From NCBI RefSeq assembly GCF_027587205.1, contig NZ_JAPDOD010000020.1, positions 62,001 to 126,000 of the forward strand: a stretch of 64,000 nt of DNA, given 5' to 3'. Within the stretch, counting starts at the first letter, position 1. Every line of letters starts with the position of its first letter. Source of the stretch: Solirubrobacter ginsenosidimutans (GTDB taxonomy: Bacteria > Actinomycetota > Thermoleophilia > Solirubrobacterales > Solirubrobacteraceae). The notes beneath the pieces are model-generated. The model had not been told where the DNA came from. It saw nothing but the letters and a program-made list of their open reading frames with translations, and searched no databases. The translations under genes and the position numbers were made by a program. Shown in pieces: positions 17,308 to 25,268 of the stretch.

Positions 17308-18419
17308 TCGGGTCGCTTGCCGGGCTGCGGGTGCTGGACCTCACGCGGCTGTTGCCGGGCGGGTACTGCACGCTGCTCTTCGCCGATCACGGCGCCGACG
17401 TGATCAAGATCGAGGACACCGGGGCGGGTGATTACGCGCGGGCCGATCCGGCGTCGTTTGGGGCTTTGAATCGCGGCAAGCGGTCGGTGCAGCTGGACCT
17501 GAAGTCGGACGGCGGGCGGGACGCGTTGCTGCGGCTCGTGGCGTCCGCCGACGTGGTGATCGAGTCCTTCCGGCCGGGCGTGATGGATCGGCTCGGCGTC
17601 GGTTTTGACGTGCTCCGCGGCGTGAATCCGTCGCTGGTCTACTGCGCGATCACGGGCTATGGGCAGGACGGGCCGCTGCGTCTGCGGGCGGGGCACGATT
17701 TGAACTACCTGGCGCGGACGGGCGTCCTGGGGATGAGCGGCGACGCGGGTGGGCCGCCGGTGCAGGCCGCGGCGCAGATCGCGGACATCGCGGGCGGGGC
17801 GCTGATGGCCGCGTTCGGCGTGCTCGCGGCGCTGCGGTCCGGGACGGGCCAGTTCGTGGACATCTCGATGGCCGACGGCGCGCTGTCGCTGCTGGCGATG
17901 CCGGCGGCCGGCCTGCTGGCGGGCGGGGCGGTGCCGCGACGGGGCGAGCTGATCCTCGGCGGCCGCCTGCTCTGTTATCGGGTCTACGAGTGCGCCGACG
18001 GGTACGTCTCGATGGGCGCGCTGGAGCCGAAGTTCTGGGCCGCGTTCTGTCGCGGGGTGGGGCGCGAGGACCTGATTCCGTCGCAGTTCGACGCCCCGGG
18101 CTCTGCGGCGCATGCCGAAGTGTCGGCAGTGCTGCTGGGGCGCACGCGGGCGGAGTGGGAGGCCTTCAACGCGACGCACGACTGCTGCCTTGAGCCGGTC
18201 TTGGAGCTCGACGAGGTGCTGGAGGACGAGCACGTGCGCTCGCGCGGGATGGTCGTCGACGGGTTGCTCGCGACGCCCGTCCGCCTCTCCGAGACGCCGG
18301 CCGACTACGCGCGTGGGGGGCCGCCGGGGCTGGGCGAGCACACGGACGAGGTGCTGGGCGAGGCGGGCTACGACGCGGGTGAGATCGCCGCGCTGCGTTC
18401 GTCGGGTGCGGCGAAATGA
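17304..18419 (+). CDS. Class III CoA-transferase (CaiB/BaiF family)
   Basis: 371 residues from the TTG at 17304, which overlaps the preceding stop as TTGA. Family enzymes transfer CoA between an acyl-CoA and a free acid. The N-terminus LAGLRVLDLTRLLPGGYC, DHGADVIKIED, NRGKRSVQLDLK, GHDLNYLARTG (conserved catalytic-Asp region, here HDLNY) and YVSMGALEPKFW are all characteristic. A longer in-frame extension would lie inside the BKACE gene and is rejected. Together with its neighbours it could activate or recycle the CoA thioester made by BKACE. Confidence 0.9.
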   Translation: MIGSLAGLRVLDLTRLLPGGYCTLLFADHGADVIKIEDTGAGDYARADPASFGALNRGKRSVQLDLKSDGGRDALLRLVASADVVIESFRPGVMDRLGVGFDVLRGVNPSLVYCAITGYGQDGPLRLRAGHDLNYLARTGVLGMSGDAGGPPVQAAAQIADIAGGALMAAFGVLAALRSGTGQFVDISMADGALSLLAMPAAGLLAGGAVPRRGELILGGRLLCYRVYECADGYVSMGALEPKFWAAFCRGVGREDLIPSQFDAPGSAAHAEVSAVLLGRTRAEWEAFNATHDCCLEPVLELDEVLEDEHVRSRGMVVDGLLATPVRLSETPADYARGGPPGLGEHTDEVLGEAGYDAGEIAALRSSGAAK

Positions 18420-19177
18420 GCTTCTTCATCCCCCTTGGCGACGGGCGCTACCGAGCGACGGAGCGGACCTCGGGCCCGTGGGATCCGCGCCATCAGCACG
18501 CCGGGCCACCGTCCGCGCTCCTCACGGGTCTGCTCGAGCGGACGGCGCCGCGCGACGACATGGTCCTGGCGCGGGTGACGGTCGAGATCCTCGGCGCGAT
18601 CCCGATCACCGAGGTCGAGGTCGTGACCTCGGTGGAGCGGCCCGGGCGGTCGGTCGAGCTGCTCGCGGGCGAGCTGCGGGCGGACGGGCGCGTGGTGCTG
18701 CGGGCGCGGGCGTGGCGGGTGCTCGGGTCGCCGGTGGGGACGCCCGTGGAATCGCCGATCGCATTGCCCGACGACGCCGATGCGCCGCCGCCGCAGCTCG
18801 GCGAGACGTTTGGCTACGCGCACGCGATCGAGTGGCGGTGGGCGGGCGGCGGATGGACCGAGCGGGGCCCGGCAGCGGTCTGGACGCGGCTCTTGACCGG
18901 CATCGTGGAGGGGGAGGAGCCGACGCCGCGCCAGCGGGTGATGGCGGTGGCCGATTCGGGCAACGGCGCGTCCAACGTCCTGGACTGGGCGCGCTACCTG
19001 TTCATCAACACCGAGCTCACGGTGCACTTCCTGCGCGAGCCGGTGGGTGAGTGGGTGCTGCTCGACGCGCGGACGGAGATCGCCGAAGGCGGCGCCGGGC
19101 TGGCGACGTCGGTGCTCAGCGACCAGTCGGGACCGGTGGCACGCGGCGCACAGGCGCTGCTCGTCGCGCCACGCTGA
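18416..19177 (+). CDS. Thioesterase-like protein (acyl-CoA thioesterase fold)
   Basis: 253 residues matching the double hot-dog thioesterase-like family (4HBT_3/TesB-like). The segment HQHAGPPSALLTGLLER is the typical first hot-dog helix entry, and RVMAVADSGNGASNVLDW and NTELTVHFLREPVGEWVLLDA match the second half. It probably hydrolyses an acyl-CoA, though some members are non-catalytic. ATGA overlap with the CoA-transferase makes it the third gene of the BKACE operon. Its last 62 bp overlap the convergent P450 gene. Confidence 0.82.
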   Translation: MSFFIPLGDGRYRATERTSGPWDPRHQHAGPPSALLTGLLERTAPRDDMVLARVTVEILGAIPITEVEVVTSVERPGRSVELLAGELRADGRVVLRARAWRVLGSPVGTPVESPIALPDDADAPPPQLGETFGYAHAIEWRWAGGGWTERGPAAVWTRLLTGIVEGEEPTPRQRVMAVADSGNGASNVLDWARYLFINTELTVHFLREPVGEWVLLDARTEIAEGGAGLATSVLSDQSGPVARGAQALLVAPR

Positions 19178-20408
19178 CCTGCGCGTCCTTGGCGGGGACG
19201 AGCGTGACCGCGCGGCGCTGCGGCCGCTCGCTCGAGCCGATCGGCTCGAGCGTCTCGACCGCGTCGGCGAGGGCGCGCAGCACGGCCTTCATCTCGAACA
19301 GCGCGAAGCTCGCGCCGAGGCAGCGGCGCACGCCGCCGCCGAAGGGGATCCAGGTGTAGGTGCCGGCGGGGCTGTCCAGGAACCGCTCGGGCTTGAACGC
19401 GAACGGGTCCGGATACACGTCCTCGCGGGTGTGCATGAGGAGGATGTTCGGCTGGACCGCGACGCCCGCGGGGAGGTCGTGGCCGGCGATGGTGACCGGA
19501 GCCTTGAGGAGCCGCAGGACGGCGGGGACGACCGGGCGCAGGCGCAGCGTCTCCTTCACGACGGCGTCGAGGTAGTCCTCGTCGCCCGTCTTCAGCCGTT
19601 CCCACGCGGTCGGATGGCGCGCGAGCCGCTCGAGTGCCCAGGCGAGCGCGGTCGCGGTCGTCTCGTGGCCGGCCATCAGCAGCGTCAGGAGCTCGTCGCG
19701 CATGGTGGCGTCGTCCATGTCGGTCGCCGAGACGAGCATCGAGAGGATGTCGTCGCGCTCGTGGACGTCGGGCGCGGCGCGGCGTTTCGCGATCTCGGCG
19801 GTGAGCAGTTGGTCGATCGGCGCGCGCATGCGGCGCATCGCGCGCTCGTTGAGTTGTGGGCCGGCGAGCACGATCAGCATCAGGCGCAGCGGGTCGCCCA
19901 TCCAGTCCAGCAGCGTCGAGAGCTGCGCGCGCAGCTGCTCGTCGCGGGTGCCGAAGACCGCGCGCATGATGATCTCGAGCGTCAGCGCCTGCATCCGCGG
20001 GCGGACGCCGATCGGGGTTTGCGTCGGCCAGGACGCGACCTCGGCCTCGGCGATCCCGCGGATCAGCTCGCCGTAGGTCTGCATGCGCTCGCCATGAAAC
20101 GGCGGCAGCAGCGTCTTGCGCTCGCGCATGTGCTCCGGGCCGTCGAGCAGCAGGACGCTGCGCGCGCCGAGCAGCGGCCGCAGGATCGCGTTGCCCTCGC
20201 CGGCGTGGAACACGTTCGGGTCGCCCGTGAAGACCTGCCGGACGTCGTCGGGGTGCGAGAGGACGACCCACGGCGCGCGGCGGTCGACGTGCAGGGTGAA
20301 GGTGTCGCCGAAGCGTCCGCGCAGGCGTCGCGAGTACGGGCCGGGGCGGGTGACCCAGCCGGCGGTCTGGAGCAGGTGCGGGCCGCGCGGGGAAGGCGGG
20401 AGCGTCAC
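19116..20408 (-). CDS. Cytochrome P450
   Basis: A soluble bacterial P450 of about 430 residues. The I-helix AGHETTATALAW (oxygen activation), KETLRLRP (ExxR) and PFGGGVRRCLGASFALFEMK with the heme-thiolate Cys are all present. It resembles CYP110/CYP4-like actinobacterial enzymes acting on fatty or terpenoid substrates, but the substrate is not deducible. The GTG at 20408 is chosen because it overlaps the UspA-like stop (GTGA) and begins TLPPSPRGPHLLQTAGW, a normal P450 start; longer forms would read the Lys-Pro repeat in another frame. No ferredoxin gene is adjacent. Confidence 0.9.
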   Translation of the reverse strand: MTLPPSPRGPHLLQTAGWVTRPGPYSRRLRGRFGDTFTLHVDRRAPWVVLSHPDDVRQVFTGDPNVFHAGEGNAILRPLLGARSVLLLDGPEHMRERKTLLPPFHGERMQTYGELIRGIAEAEVASWPTQTPIGVRPRMQALTLEIIMRAVFGTRDEQLRAQLSTLLDWMGDPLRLMLIVLAGPQLNERAMRRMRAPIDQLLTAEIAKRRAAPDVHERDDILSMLVSATDMDDATMRDELLTLLMAGHETTATALAWALERLARHPTAWERLKTGDEDYLDAVVKETLRLRPVVPAVLRLLKAPVTIAGHDLPAGVAVQPNILLMHTREDVYPDPFAFKPERFLDSPAGTYTWIPFGGGVRRCLGASFALFEMKAVLRALADAVETLEPIGSSERPQRRAVTLVPAKDAQVSVARRAAPVRRVPPVPTGR

Positions 20409-20914
20409 CGCGGCTCCGGTTTCGGTTTCGGCTTGGGCTTGGCTCCTGGTTTGGGCTTCGGCTTCGGCTTGGGAGGTGGCCCGTCCGGTCCGCCGCCGGG
20501 CCAGACCACCAGCACGTCGCACGGCGCGTGGTCGACGACGAAGCGCGAGGCGTGCTCGATCGAGTGCGGTCCGGGATGCCGGTTGTCGCGCGTCAGGACG
20601 AGAAGGTCGGCTTCAGCCGCGGCCTGCATGACGACATCCTCGGGCCACCCGCTCTCGGGCAGTGTGAAGATGGTCACGCCGCCCTGGTCGAGGCGCTCCA
20701 CCGCGTCGTCGAGCAGCGCCTGCGCCGCCTCGCCGGCCAGGTCCGCCATCCGCGCCATGACCTGTTCGTGACGGCGACCGCGCGGGCCGGGCAGCTCCGT
20801 CGTCGCGACGTGCATGAGCGTGACCTCGGTGGGCTCGAGCCGGGCGACCGCGTCCACGCACGCCTCCCACCCGCTCTCGGTGATCCACGCCAGGACCTTC
20901 AGGTCACGAGCCAC
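20405..20914 (-). CDS. UspA-like protein with a Lys-Pro repeat tail
   Basis: 169 residues. Residues 1-140 look like a universal stress protein domain (VLAWITESGWEACVDAVARL, HVATTELPGPRG, ADLLVLTRDN, SRFVVDHAPCDVLVV). The nucleotide loop reads TRDNRHPGPHSIEHAS and not the usual GxxGxxxxxxGS, so ATP binding is doubtful. The last about 25 residues are a (Lys-Pro) repeat, PKPKPKPKP and similar, encoded by CCGAAG/CCCAAG hexamers that could expand or shrink by slippage. It overlaps the transporter gene by 16 bp and the P450 gene by 4 bp. Confidence 0.75.
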   Translation of the reverse strand: MARDLKVLAWITESGWEACVDAVARLEPTEVTLMHVATTELPGPRGRRHEQVMARMADLAGEAAQALLDDAVERLDQGGVTIFTLPESGWPEDVVMQAAAEADLLVLTRDNRHPGPHSIEHASRFVVDHAPCDVLVVWPGGGPDGPPPKPKPKPKPGAKPKPKPKPEPR

Positions 20915-22176
20915 AGCGCGACCGTACAGGCCACGAGGATCGGCGGCACCGTCAACGCGCCGAGTCGATGGAACTCCGCGTGCCCCGGCTCCTCCCCCCG
21001 GTCACGCAGCGCACCCCGCCACAGCAGCGTGGCCAGCGATCCGGTGTAGGTGAGGTTCGGCCCGCAGTTGACCCCGATCAGCACCGCGAGCACCGTCTCC
21101 GGCCCGGCGGCGGCCGCGGCGGGAAGGAGCACGAGCAGCGCGGGCACGTTGTTGAGCACGTTGGCGAGCACCGCCGCGAGGGCGGTCGCTCCGAGCAGCG
21201 CGAGCAGCCCGTGGCCGTCGGGAAGGATGTCTGAGACGGTGTCGGCGAGCCCGTGATCGGCGAGCGCCCGGACGATCAACCCGAGTCCGAGTACGAACCC
21301 GAGGAGCGGGAGATCGACGGCGCGCGCCATGTCCCGTGCGGCGGCGACGCGCGGCGAGGCGGCGGGGCGCGGCGACGGCGCGCCCGGCGCGGTCACTTCG
21401 CGCGGCGCGGCGTGGACCGTCACCGCGGTCATCAGCAGCGCGCCGAGCGCGGCCGGCCACGCGGCGTCCAGCCCGAGCGGGCCGGCGACGACGAAGCCGG
21501 CGAGCGTGAACGCGAGCACGGCGAGCGGGGCAGGGGCGAGTGGCGGGATCGGGGCTTTCGGCGTTCGGCCGGGCGCCTCGAGCGTCGTGCGGAAGACCCA
21601 GCGCAGCGCGCCCCACTCGATCGCGATCGCGACCGCCCACGGCAGCGCCATCAATGCCGCGAAGCGGGCGAAGGAGAGCTCGCTCGCACGGAACGCGAGC
21701 AGGTTCGTGAGGTTCGAGATCGGCAGCAGCAGCGACGCCGAGTTGGCGAGGTGCGCGCACGCGTAGACGTGCGGGCGAGCGTTCAGGCGCGCCTTCGCGG
21801 CGGCGGCGAACGCGGCGGGGGTGAGCAGGACGACGGTCGCGTCGAGGCCGAGCACCGCGGTCACCGCCGCGGCCGCACCCACGACGAGGGTCAACAGCCG
21901 CGGCCCCGACCCGCGCGCGCCCGCCGCCAGCCGGGCCGCGAGCGCGTCGAACACCCCCGCCCGCTCACATCCCTCGCCGAGCACGAGCAACGACGCGAGC
22001 ACGACCAGCGTCGGCGCGAGGTCACCCGCCTCGTCCCACGCGTCATCCCACGACAACACCCCGGTCGCGAGCAGCAGCGCGGCGCCGCCGAGCGCCACGG
22101 CGGCCTCCGGCGCGCGGCGGTCACGGACGACGGCGGCGGCGATGGCCGCCGCGAGCAGCACCGCGGCGAGGATCAC
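20899..22176 (-). CDS. ArsB/NhaD-like ion transporter
   Basis: A 425-residue membrane protein with 10-12 hydrophobic segments of the ion transporter superfamily. Signature loops are ANSASLLLPISNLTNLLAF, VLANVLNNVPALLVLLP and IGVNCGPNLTYTGSLATLLW, which match ArsB-type arsenite efflux proteins. The Asn-rich re-entrant loops are intact. No arsR, arsC or acr gene is nearby, so arsenite is only one candidate substrate. First gene of the minus-strand transporter/UspA/P450 operon. Confidence 0.8.
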   Translation of the reverse strand: MILAAVLLAAAIAAAVVRDRRAPEAAVALGGAALLLATGVLSWDDAWDEAGDLAPTLVVLASLLVLGEGCERAGVFDALAARLAAGARGSGPRLLTLVVGAAAAVTAVLGLDATVVLLTPAAFAAAAKARLNARPHVYACAHLANSASLLLPISNLTNLLAFRASELSFARFAALMALPWAVAIAIEWGALRWVFRTTLEAPGRTPKAPIPPLAPAPLAVLAFTLAGFVVAGPLGLDAAWPAALGALLMTAVTVHAAPREVTAPGAPSPRPAASPRVAAARDMARAVDLPLLGFVLGLGLIVRALADHGLADTVSDILPDGHGLLALLGATALAAVLANVLNNVPALLVLLPAAAAAGPETVLAVLIGVNCGPNLTYTGSLATLLWRGALRDRGEEPGHAEFHRLGALTVPPILVACTVALWLVT

Positions 22177-22199
22177 CGACGGCCCGCCGCGGAACGAGA

Positions 22200-22234
22200 G
22201 TCGACTTTCTCGCGTAGAGCGCGAGAAAGTCGAC
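22200..22234. terminator. 15-bp perfect stem-loop after the DUF2804 gene
   Basis: GTCGACTTTCTCGCG (22200-22214) pairs perfectly with CGCGAGAAAGTCGAC (22220-22234) around TAGAG. It lies between the transporter start (22176) and the stop of the upstream minus-strand gene (22262), so it most likely ends that transcript. No U-tract follows. It could also be an operator for the transporter operon. Confidence 0.6.
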
Positions 22235-22261
22235 GGTCGCGCGGCGCGGGCTCGGCCGGCA

Positions 22262-22987
22262 TCACCACAGCGCCTCGTGGCGCTCCATCACGCCCCAGCC
22301 GTGGAGTGGGCCGGCGACCGGGAGCGAGCCGGTGAAGGTGCCGAAGGGCTGTTCGTAGTCGGAGGCGAGCACGAGGTAGTTCTCGCGCTTTGCCCGCGTG
22401 GCGAGCGCTTCGAACTCGAGGTCGCCGACGCGGGTCAAGCCGTCGAAGGGCTGCGGGCCCACCTCGTGCGGCTCGCCGCCGAGCCAGACCGTGCGCTCCG
22501 AGCGAAGCGGTGACGAGGCCCCCGGCCGAGGCAGGTGAGTGCCGTCGTGCAGGCCGTCGACGAGGTTCCAGATCACGTCGACGCCCGCCGGCGTCACACC
22601 CGCCCCAGCGGACCAGCGCCAGGCGGTGCGCCGCGCGTGGCGCCCCGCGGACTCGTCGAGCAGGCCCGGGGCCTCGACCGTGATGCTGCGGTCACCGAGG
22701 ACCACGACGCCCTTGACCGCCAGCGGCGTCTTGCGCGTCCAGGCCGGCCCGGTGGTGACCTCGATCGGCGCGCCGTGCAGGAAGCCGAGCCCGATCCGCA
22801 CGTCGCCGTCCTTCACCTGCGCCCGCTCACGCGAGAGCGTCACGCCACGCGTCCCCTCGCGCAACCGCGAACCGTCCCAGACCGCCCACCACGACCGCCG
22901 CATCACACCCACCCGCGCGTGGGCGACGCAGAGCATCACGTCCGGTCCGAACGCGCCCACCCATTGCCACGACTTATGGAGCGGCAT
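22262..22987 (-). CDS. DUF2804-like protein
   Basis: 241 residues. PLHKSWQWVGAFGPDVMLCVAHARVG at the start and WNLVDGLHDGTHL, RTVWLGGEPHEVGP and EQPFGTFTGSLP towards the end match the DUF2804 group as I recall it. These are beta-rich proteins of unknown function distantly like lipocalin-type hydroxyneurosporene proteins. No signal peptide or membrane segment is seen. Transcribed divergently from the nitrilase/TetR operon, with a TetR-type operator between them, so it may be a target of that regulator. Confidence 0.65.
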   Translation of the reverse strand: MPLHKSWQWVGAFGPDVMLCVAHARVGVMRRSWWAVWDGSRLREGTRGVTLSRERAQVKDGDVRIGLGFLHGAPIEVTTGPAWTRKTPLAVKGVVVLGDRSITVEAPGLLDESAGRHARRTAWRWSAGAGVTPAGVDVIWNLVDGLHDGTHLPRPGASSPLRSERTVWLGGEPHEVGPQPFDGLTRVGDLEFEALATRAKRENYLVLASDYEQPFGTFTGSLPVAGPLHGWGVMERHEALW

Positions 22988-23019
22988 GCGCGCGGAACGG
23001 TATCCTCCCGGACGCGATT

Positions 23020-23035
23020 GACTGACGGGTCAGTC
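23020..23035. promoter_or_regulatory. TetR-type operator between DUF2804 and nitrilase genes
   Basis: GACTGAC (23020-23026) and GTCAGTC (23029-23035) are perfect 7-bp arms around GG. The site sits 22 bp before the nitrilase GTG start and 32 bp before the divergent ATG. ACTGAC/GTCAGT arms are common for TetR regulators, and a TetR gene is the second gene of the downstream operon, so autoregulation is likely. Confidence 0.7.
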
Positions 23036-23057
23036 CGTTGGGGAAGGAGAACCTCTC

Positions 23058-23885
23058 GTGCGTGTCGCCGCCGTCCAGCTGCATTCCACCCCGGACCGGG
23101 ACCGCAACCTTGCGGCCGCGGACCGCCTCACCCGCGAAGCGGCCAGAGCCGGCGCGGAACTCGTCGTGCTGCCCGAGAAGTGGCCGGTGCTGGGCACGCC
23201 GGAGCAGACGATCGCCGCCGCCGAGCCGTTCGACGGCCCGATCCTGCACTGGGCCACGAGCATTGCCAAGGACCTTCAGATCGACCTCGTCGCAGGCTCG
23301 TTCAGCGAGAAGACCGGCGAGGAGCGCGGTGCCAACACGTCGATCCATGTCGGCCCCGACGGCGAGCTGAAGGCGAGCTACCGCAAGATCCACATGTTCG
23401 ACGTCGAGGTCAACGGCCACGTCTACAAGGAGTCCGCGCACGAGGCGCCCGGGGACGAGATCGTCGTCACCGAGACCGCCAACGGCGTCCCGCTCGGCCT
23501 CACCATCTGTTACGACGTCCGCTTCCCCGAGCTCTACCGCATCCTCGCGGTCAAGGGCGCCCAGCTGATCGCCGTGCCCGCCGCGTTCACGTTCGCGACC
23601 ACGCGCGACCACTGGGAGGTGCTGCTGCGCGCCCGCGCGATCGAGGGTCAGGCGTTCGTCATCGCCGCCAACCAGGTCGGCGAGCACGCGCCCGGGATCC
23701 GCTCCGGCGGGCGCTCGATGATCGTCGATCCGTGGGGCGTCGTCCTCGCCACCGCGCCCGACACCGAGACGTTCATCGTCGCCGAGCTCGACCTCGCCCG
23801 CCAGCAGGAGATCCGCCGCACGCTGCCCTCGCTCGCCAACCGGCGTCCCGAGGCGTACCGCTGGCCGACCGAGGTCACCGCGTAG
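23058..23885 (+). CDS. Carbon-nitrogen hydrolase (Nit2-like/omega-amidase-like)
   Basis: 275 residues of the nitrilase superfamily. The catalytic triad is Glu40 (VVLPEKW), Lys110 (YRKIHMFD) and Cys151 (TICYDVRFPELYR). The YRKIHMFD and CYDVRFPELYR wording is that of the Nit1/Nit2 branch, which cleaves deaminated glutathione or alpha-keto acid omega-amides. The GTG start at 23058 follows a GGGAAGGAGA ribosome-binding site. The gene overlaps the TetR start by one base and is probably under its control. Confidence 0.88.
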   Translation: MRVAAVQLHSTPDRDRNLAAADRLTREAARAGAELVVLPEKWPVLGTPEQTIAAAEPFDGPILHWATSIAKDLQIDLVAGSFSEKTGEERGANTSIHVGPDGELKASYRKIHMFDVEVNGHVYKESAHEAPGDEIVVTETANGVPLGLTICYDVRFPELYRILAVKGAQLIAVPAAFTFATTRDHWEVLLRARAIEGQAFVIAANQVGEHAPGIRSGGRSMIVDPWGVVLATAPDTETFIVAELDLARQQEIRRTLPSLANRRPEAYRWPTEVTA

Positions 23886-24487
23886 TGGCAGCTCCGAAGC
23901 AGGCCGCAGTCGACAAGCGCAGGCTCATCCTCGACGCGGCGGTGCGGGTCTTCGCGCGCGAGGGCTTCCACGCCTGCCGCGTGTCGGACATCGCCAACGA
24001 GGCGGGCGTCGCGTACGGGCTCGTCTACCACTACTTCAAGTCCAAGGACCAGGTGCTGGACACGCTGTTCCTGGAGCGCTGGGACTTCCTGCTCGGGGCG
24101 ATCCGCGAGACCGACCTCCAGGACGTCCCGGCCGAGCAGAAGCTGACCGCGATCGCCGGCTTCATCATCGAGTCCTACCGTCACGATCCCGACCTGATGA
24201 AGGTCATCATCGTCGAGGTCACGCGCGCGGCGAACAGCTTCGGCGCGACCCACATCGACAAGATCGGCGAGGCCTACGCGCTGATCCGCGGCGTGGTCGA
24301 AAAGGCACAGAAAACCGGCGAGTTCCGCTCCGAGATCCCGGCCGAGTTCGCCGTCATGGCGTTCTATGGAGCGATCGAGCAGGTCCTGACGGGCTGGATC
24401 TTCGGGCTGCTGCCGGAGAGCGAAACCGAGTACGAGCTGGCCAAGGCGCACATCGTCCGGACCATCGTCGGCGGCCTCGCCGCATAG
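23885..24487 (+). CDS. TetR-family transcriptional regulator
   Basis: 200 residues. The N-terminal helix-turn-helix (about 12-58) reads RRLILDAAVRVFAREGFHACRVSDIANEAGVAYGLVYHYF with the usual KDQVLDTLF continuation. The C-terminal ligand domain ends ESETEYELAKAHIVRTIVGGL and resembles FadR/AcrR-type regulators that sense acyl-CoAs (TetR_C_33-like); this is a family resemblance only. The GTG start overlaps the nitrilase TAG stop (TAGTG). Likely target: the palindrome at 23020. Confidence 0.92.
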   Translation: MAAPKQAAVDKRRLILDAAVRVFAREGFHACRVSDIANEAGVAYGLVYHYFKSKDQVLDTLFLERWDFLLGAIRETDLQDVPAEQKLTAIAGFIIESYRHDPDLMKVIIVEVTRAANSFGATHIDKIGEAYALIRGVVEKAQKTGEFRSEIPAEFAVMAFYGAIEQVLTGWIFGLLPESETEYELAKAHIVRTIVGGLAA

Positions 24488-24498
24488 ACTCCGCCGCC

Positions 24499-24636
24499 AT
24501 GACCGATAACGATCTCGTCAAGCGGCTGGCCTGGTCCGGGCTGCTCGCCGGAACCGGTGCACTGGCCTCGATCGTGACCACCCGCATCGCGGCCGTGGTA
24601 TTCCGCCGCATCTTTGGGGAAGATCCGCCCGAGTGA
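24499..24636 (+). CDS. Small membrane protein, 45 residues
   Basis: ATG at 24499, TGA at 24634-24636. It begins MTDNDLVKRLAWSGLLAG, contains one hydrophobic segment (about 10-38) and ends RRIFGEDPPE. The start RLAWSGLLAGTGALA resembles DUF4235-type small actinobacterial membrane proteins, only weakly. Its stop overlaps the GTG start of the next gene as GTGA, which supports it being a real gene. It begins a four-gene cluster of small envelope proteins. Confidence 0.65.
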   Translation: MTDNDLVKRLAWSGLLAGTGALASIVTTRIAAVVFRRIFGEDPPE

Positions 24637-25265
24637 AAGACGACGACCCCCAGCGCACCGAAGAGTGGAGCCCGCGCTTCGAAGAAGAGCCGGTGGCTCC
24701 GCCCGGTACGCCTGCACAGCAGTCTGAGGCCGCCGCGGGTGCGACCGCGGAGGATGCCACCGCGGCCGCCGCGGCCCGCGAGGCCAAGGCGCAGGCCGAG
24801 CGCGCGAGCGCCGAGGCACGCGGTGCGGAGCTGCGCCAGCAGTTGCGCGAGACCGACGAGCGCCGCGCCGAGGAGGAGACCGCCAAGGCCCACGACGAGG
24901 TCGAGGCCGCGGAGCAGCAGGAGGCGAAGCTCTCGCGCAAGGAGCGCAAGGCTCATGAAGCGCGCCAGCGCGCCGAGGCCGAAGCCGCAAGGGCGCGCGA
25001 GCAGGCTGCCAACGCCGAGAAGCTGGCCCGCGAGAAGGCAGGGTCCGCCAGGGCCACCGCGAACCTCTCGGGTGCGAACGTGATGTCCCCCGGACTGGGA
25101 TCAGACACCGACCCCGCGGCCGCTGCCGCGGCGGCGGCCTCATACGAGGCTCCCCCGGCGAAGCCGGCCGAGCCGAGCCCGCTGGAGCGGCCCGAGGTGG
25201 TCGCCGGTGTGGCCTTCGCGAGCGCATTCCTGATCGCCCGCATCCTCAAGAGGCTGGTCGACTGA
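24633..25265 (+). CDS. Coiled-coil protein with C-terminal membrane anchor
   Basis: 210 residues, GTG start overlapping the previous stop. Residues about 40-145 are almost entirely Ala/Glu/Lys/Arg/Gln and should form a long helical coiled coil (for example RKERKAHEARQRAEAEAARA). A short Gly/Ser/Asp/Ala linker follows. A C-terminal hydrophobic helix (VVAGVAFASAFLIARILKRL) would anchor it in the membrane with the coil in the cytoplasm. No named family is recognised. The composition is partly low-complexity, but the neighbours argue it is genuine. Confidence 0.75.
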   Translation: MKDDDPQRTEEWSPRFEEEPVAPPGTPAQQSEAAAGATAEDATAAAAAREAKAQAERASAEARGAELRQQLRETDERRAEEETAKAHDEVEAAEQQEAKLSRKERKAHEARQRAEAEAARAREQAANAEKLAREKAGSARATANLSGANVMSPGLGSDTDPAAAAAAAASYEAPPAKPAEPSPLERPEVVAGVAFASAFLIARILKRLVD

Positions 25266-25268
25266 CCT

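Noticed and set aside
16447..19177. Lysine fermentation (kce-type) operon
   Set aside because: Only the BKACE fits; the other lysine-fermentation genes are absent and a CoA-transferase III and thioesterase are present in their place.
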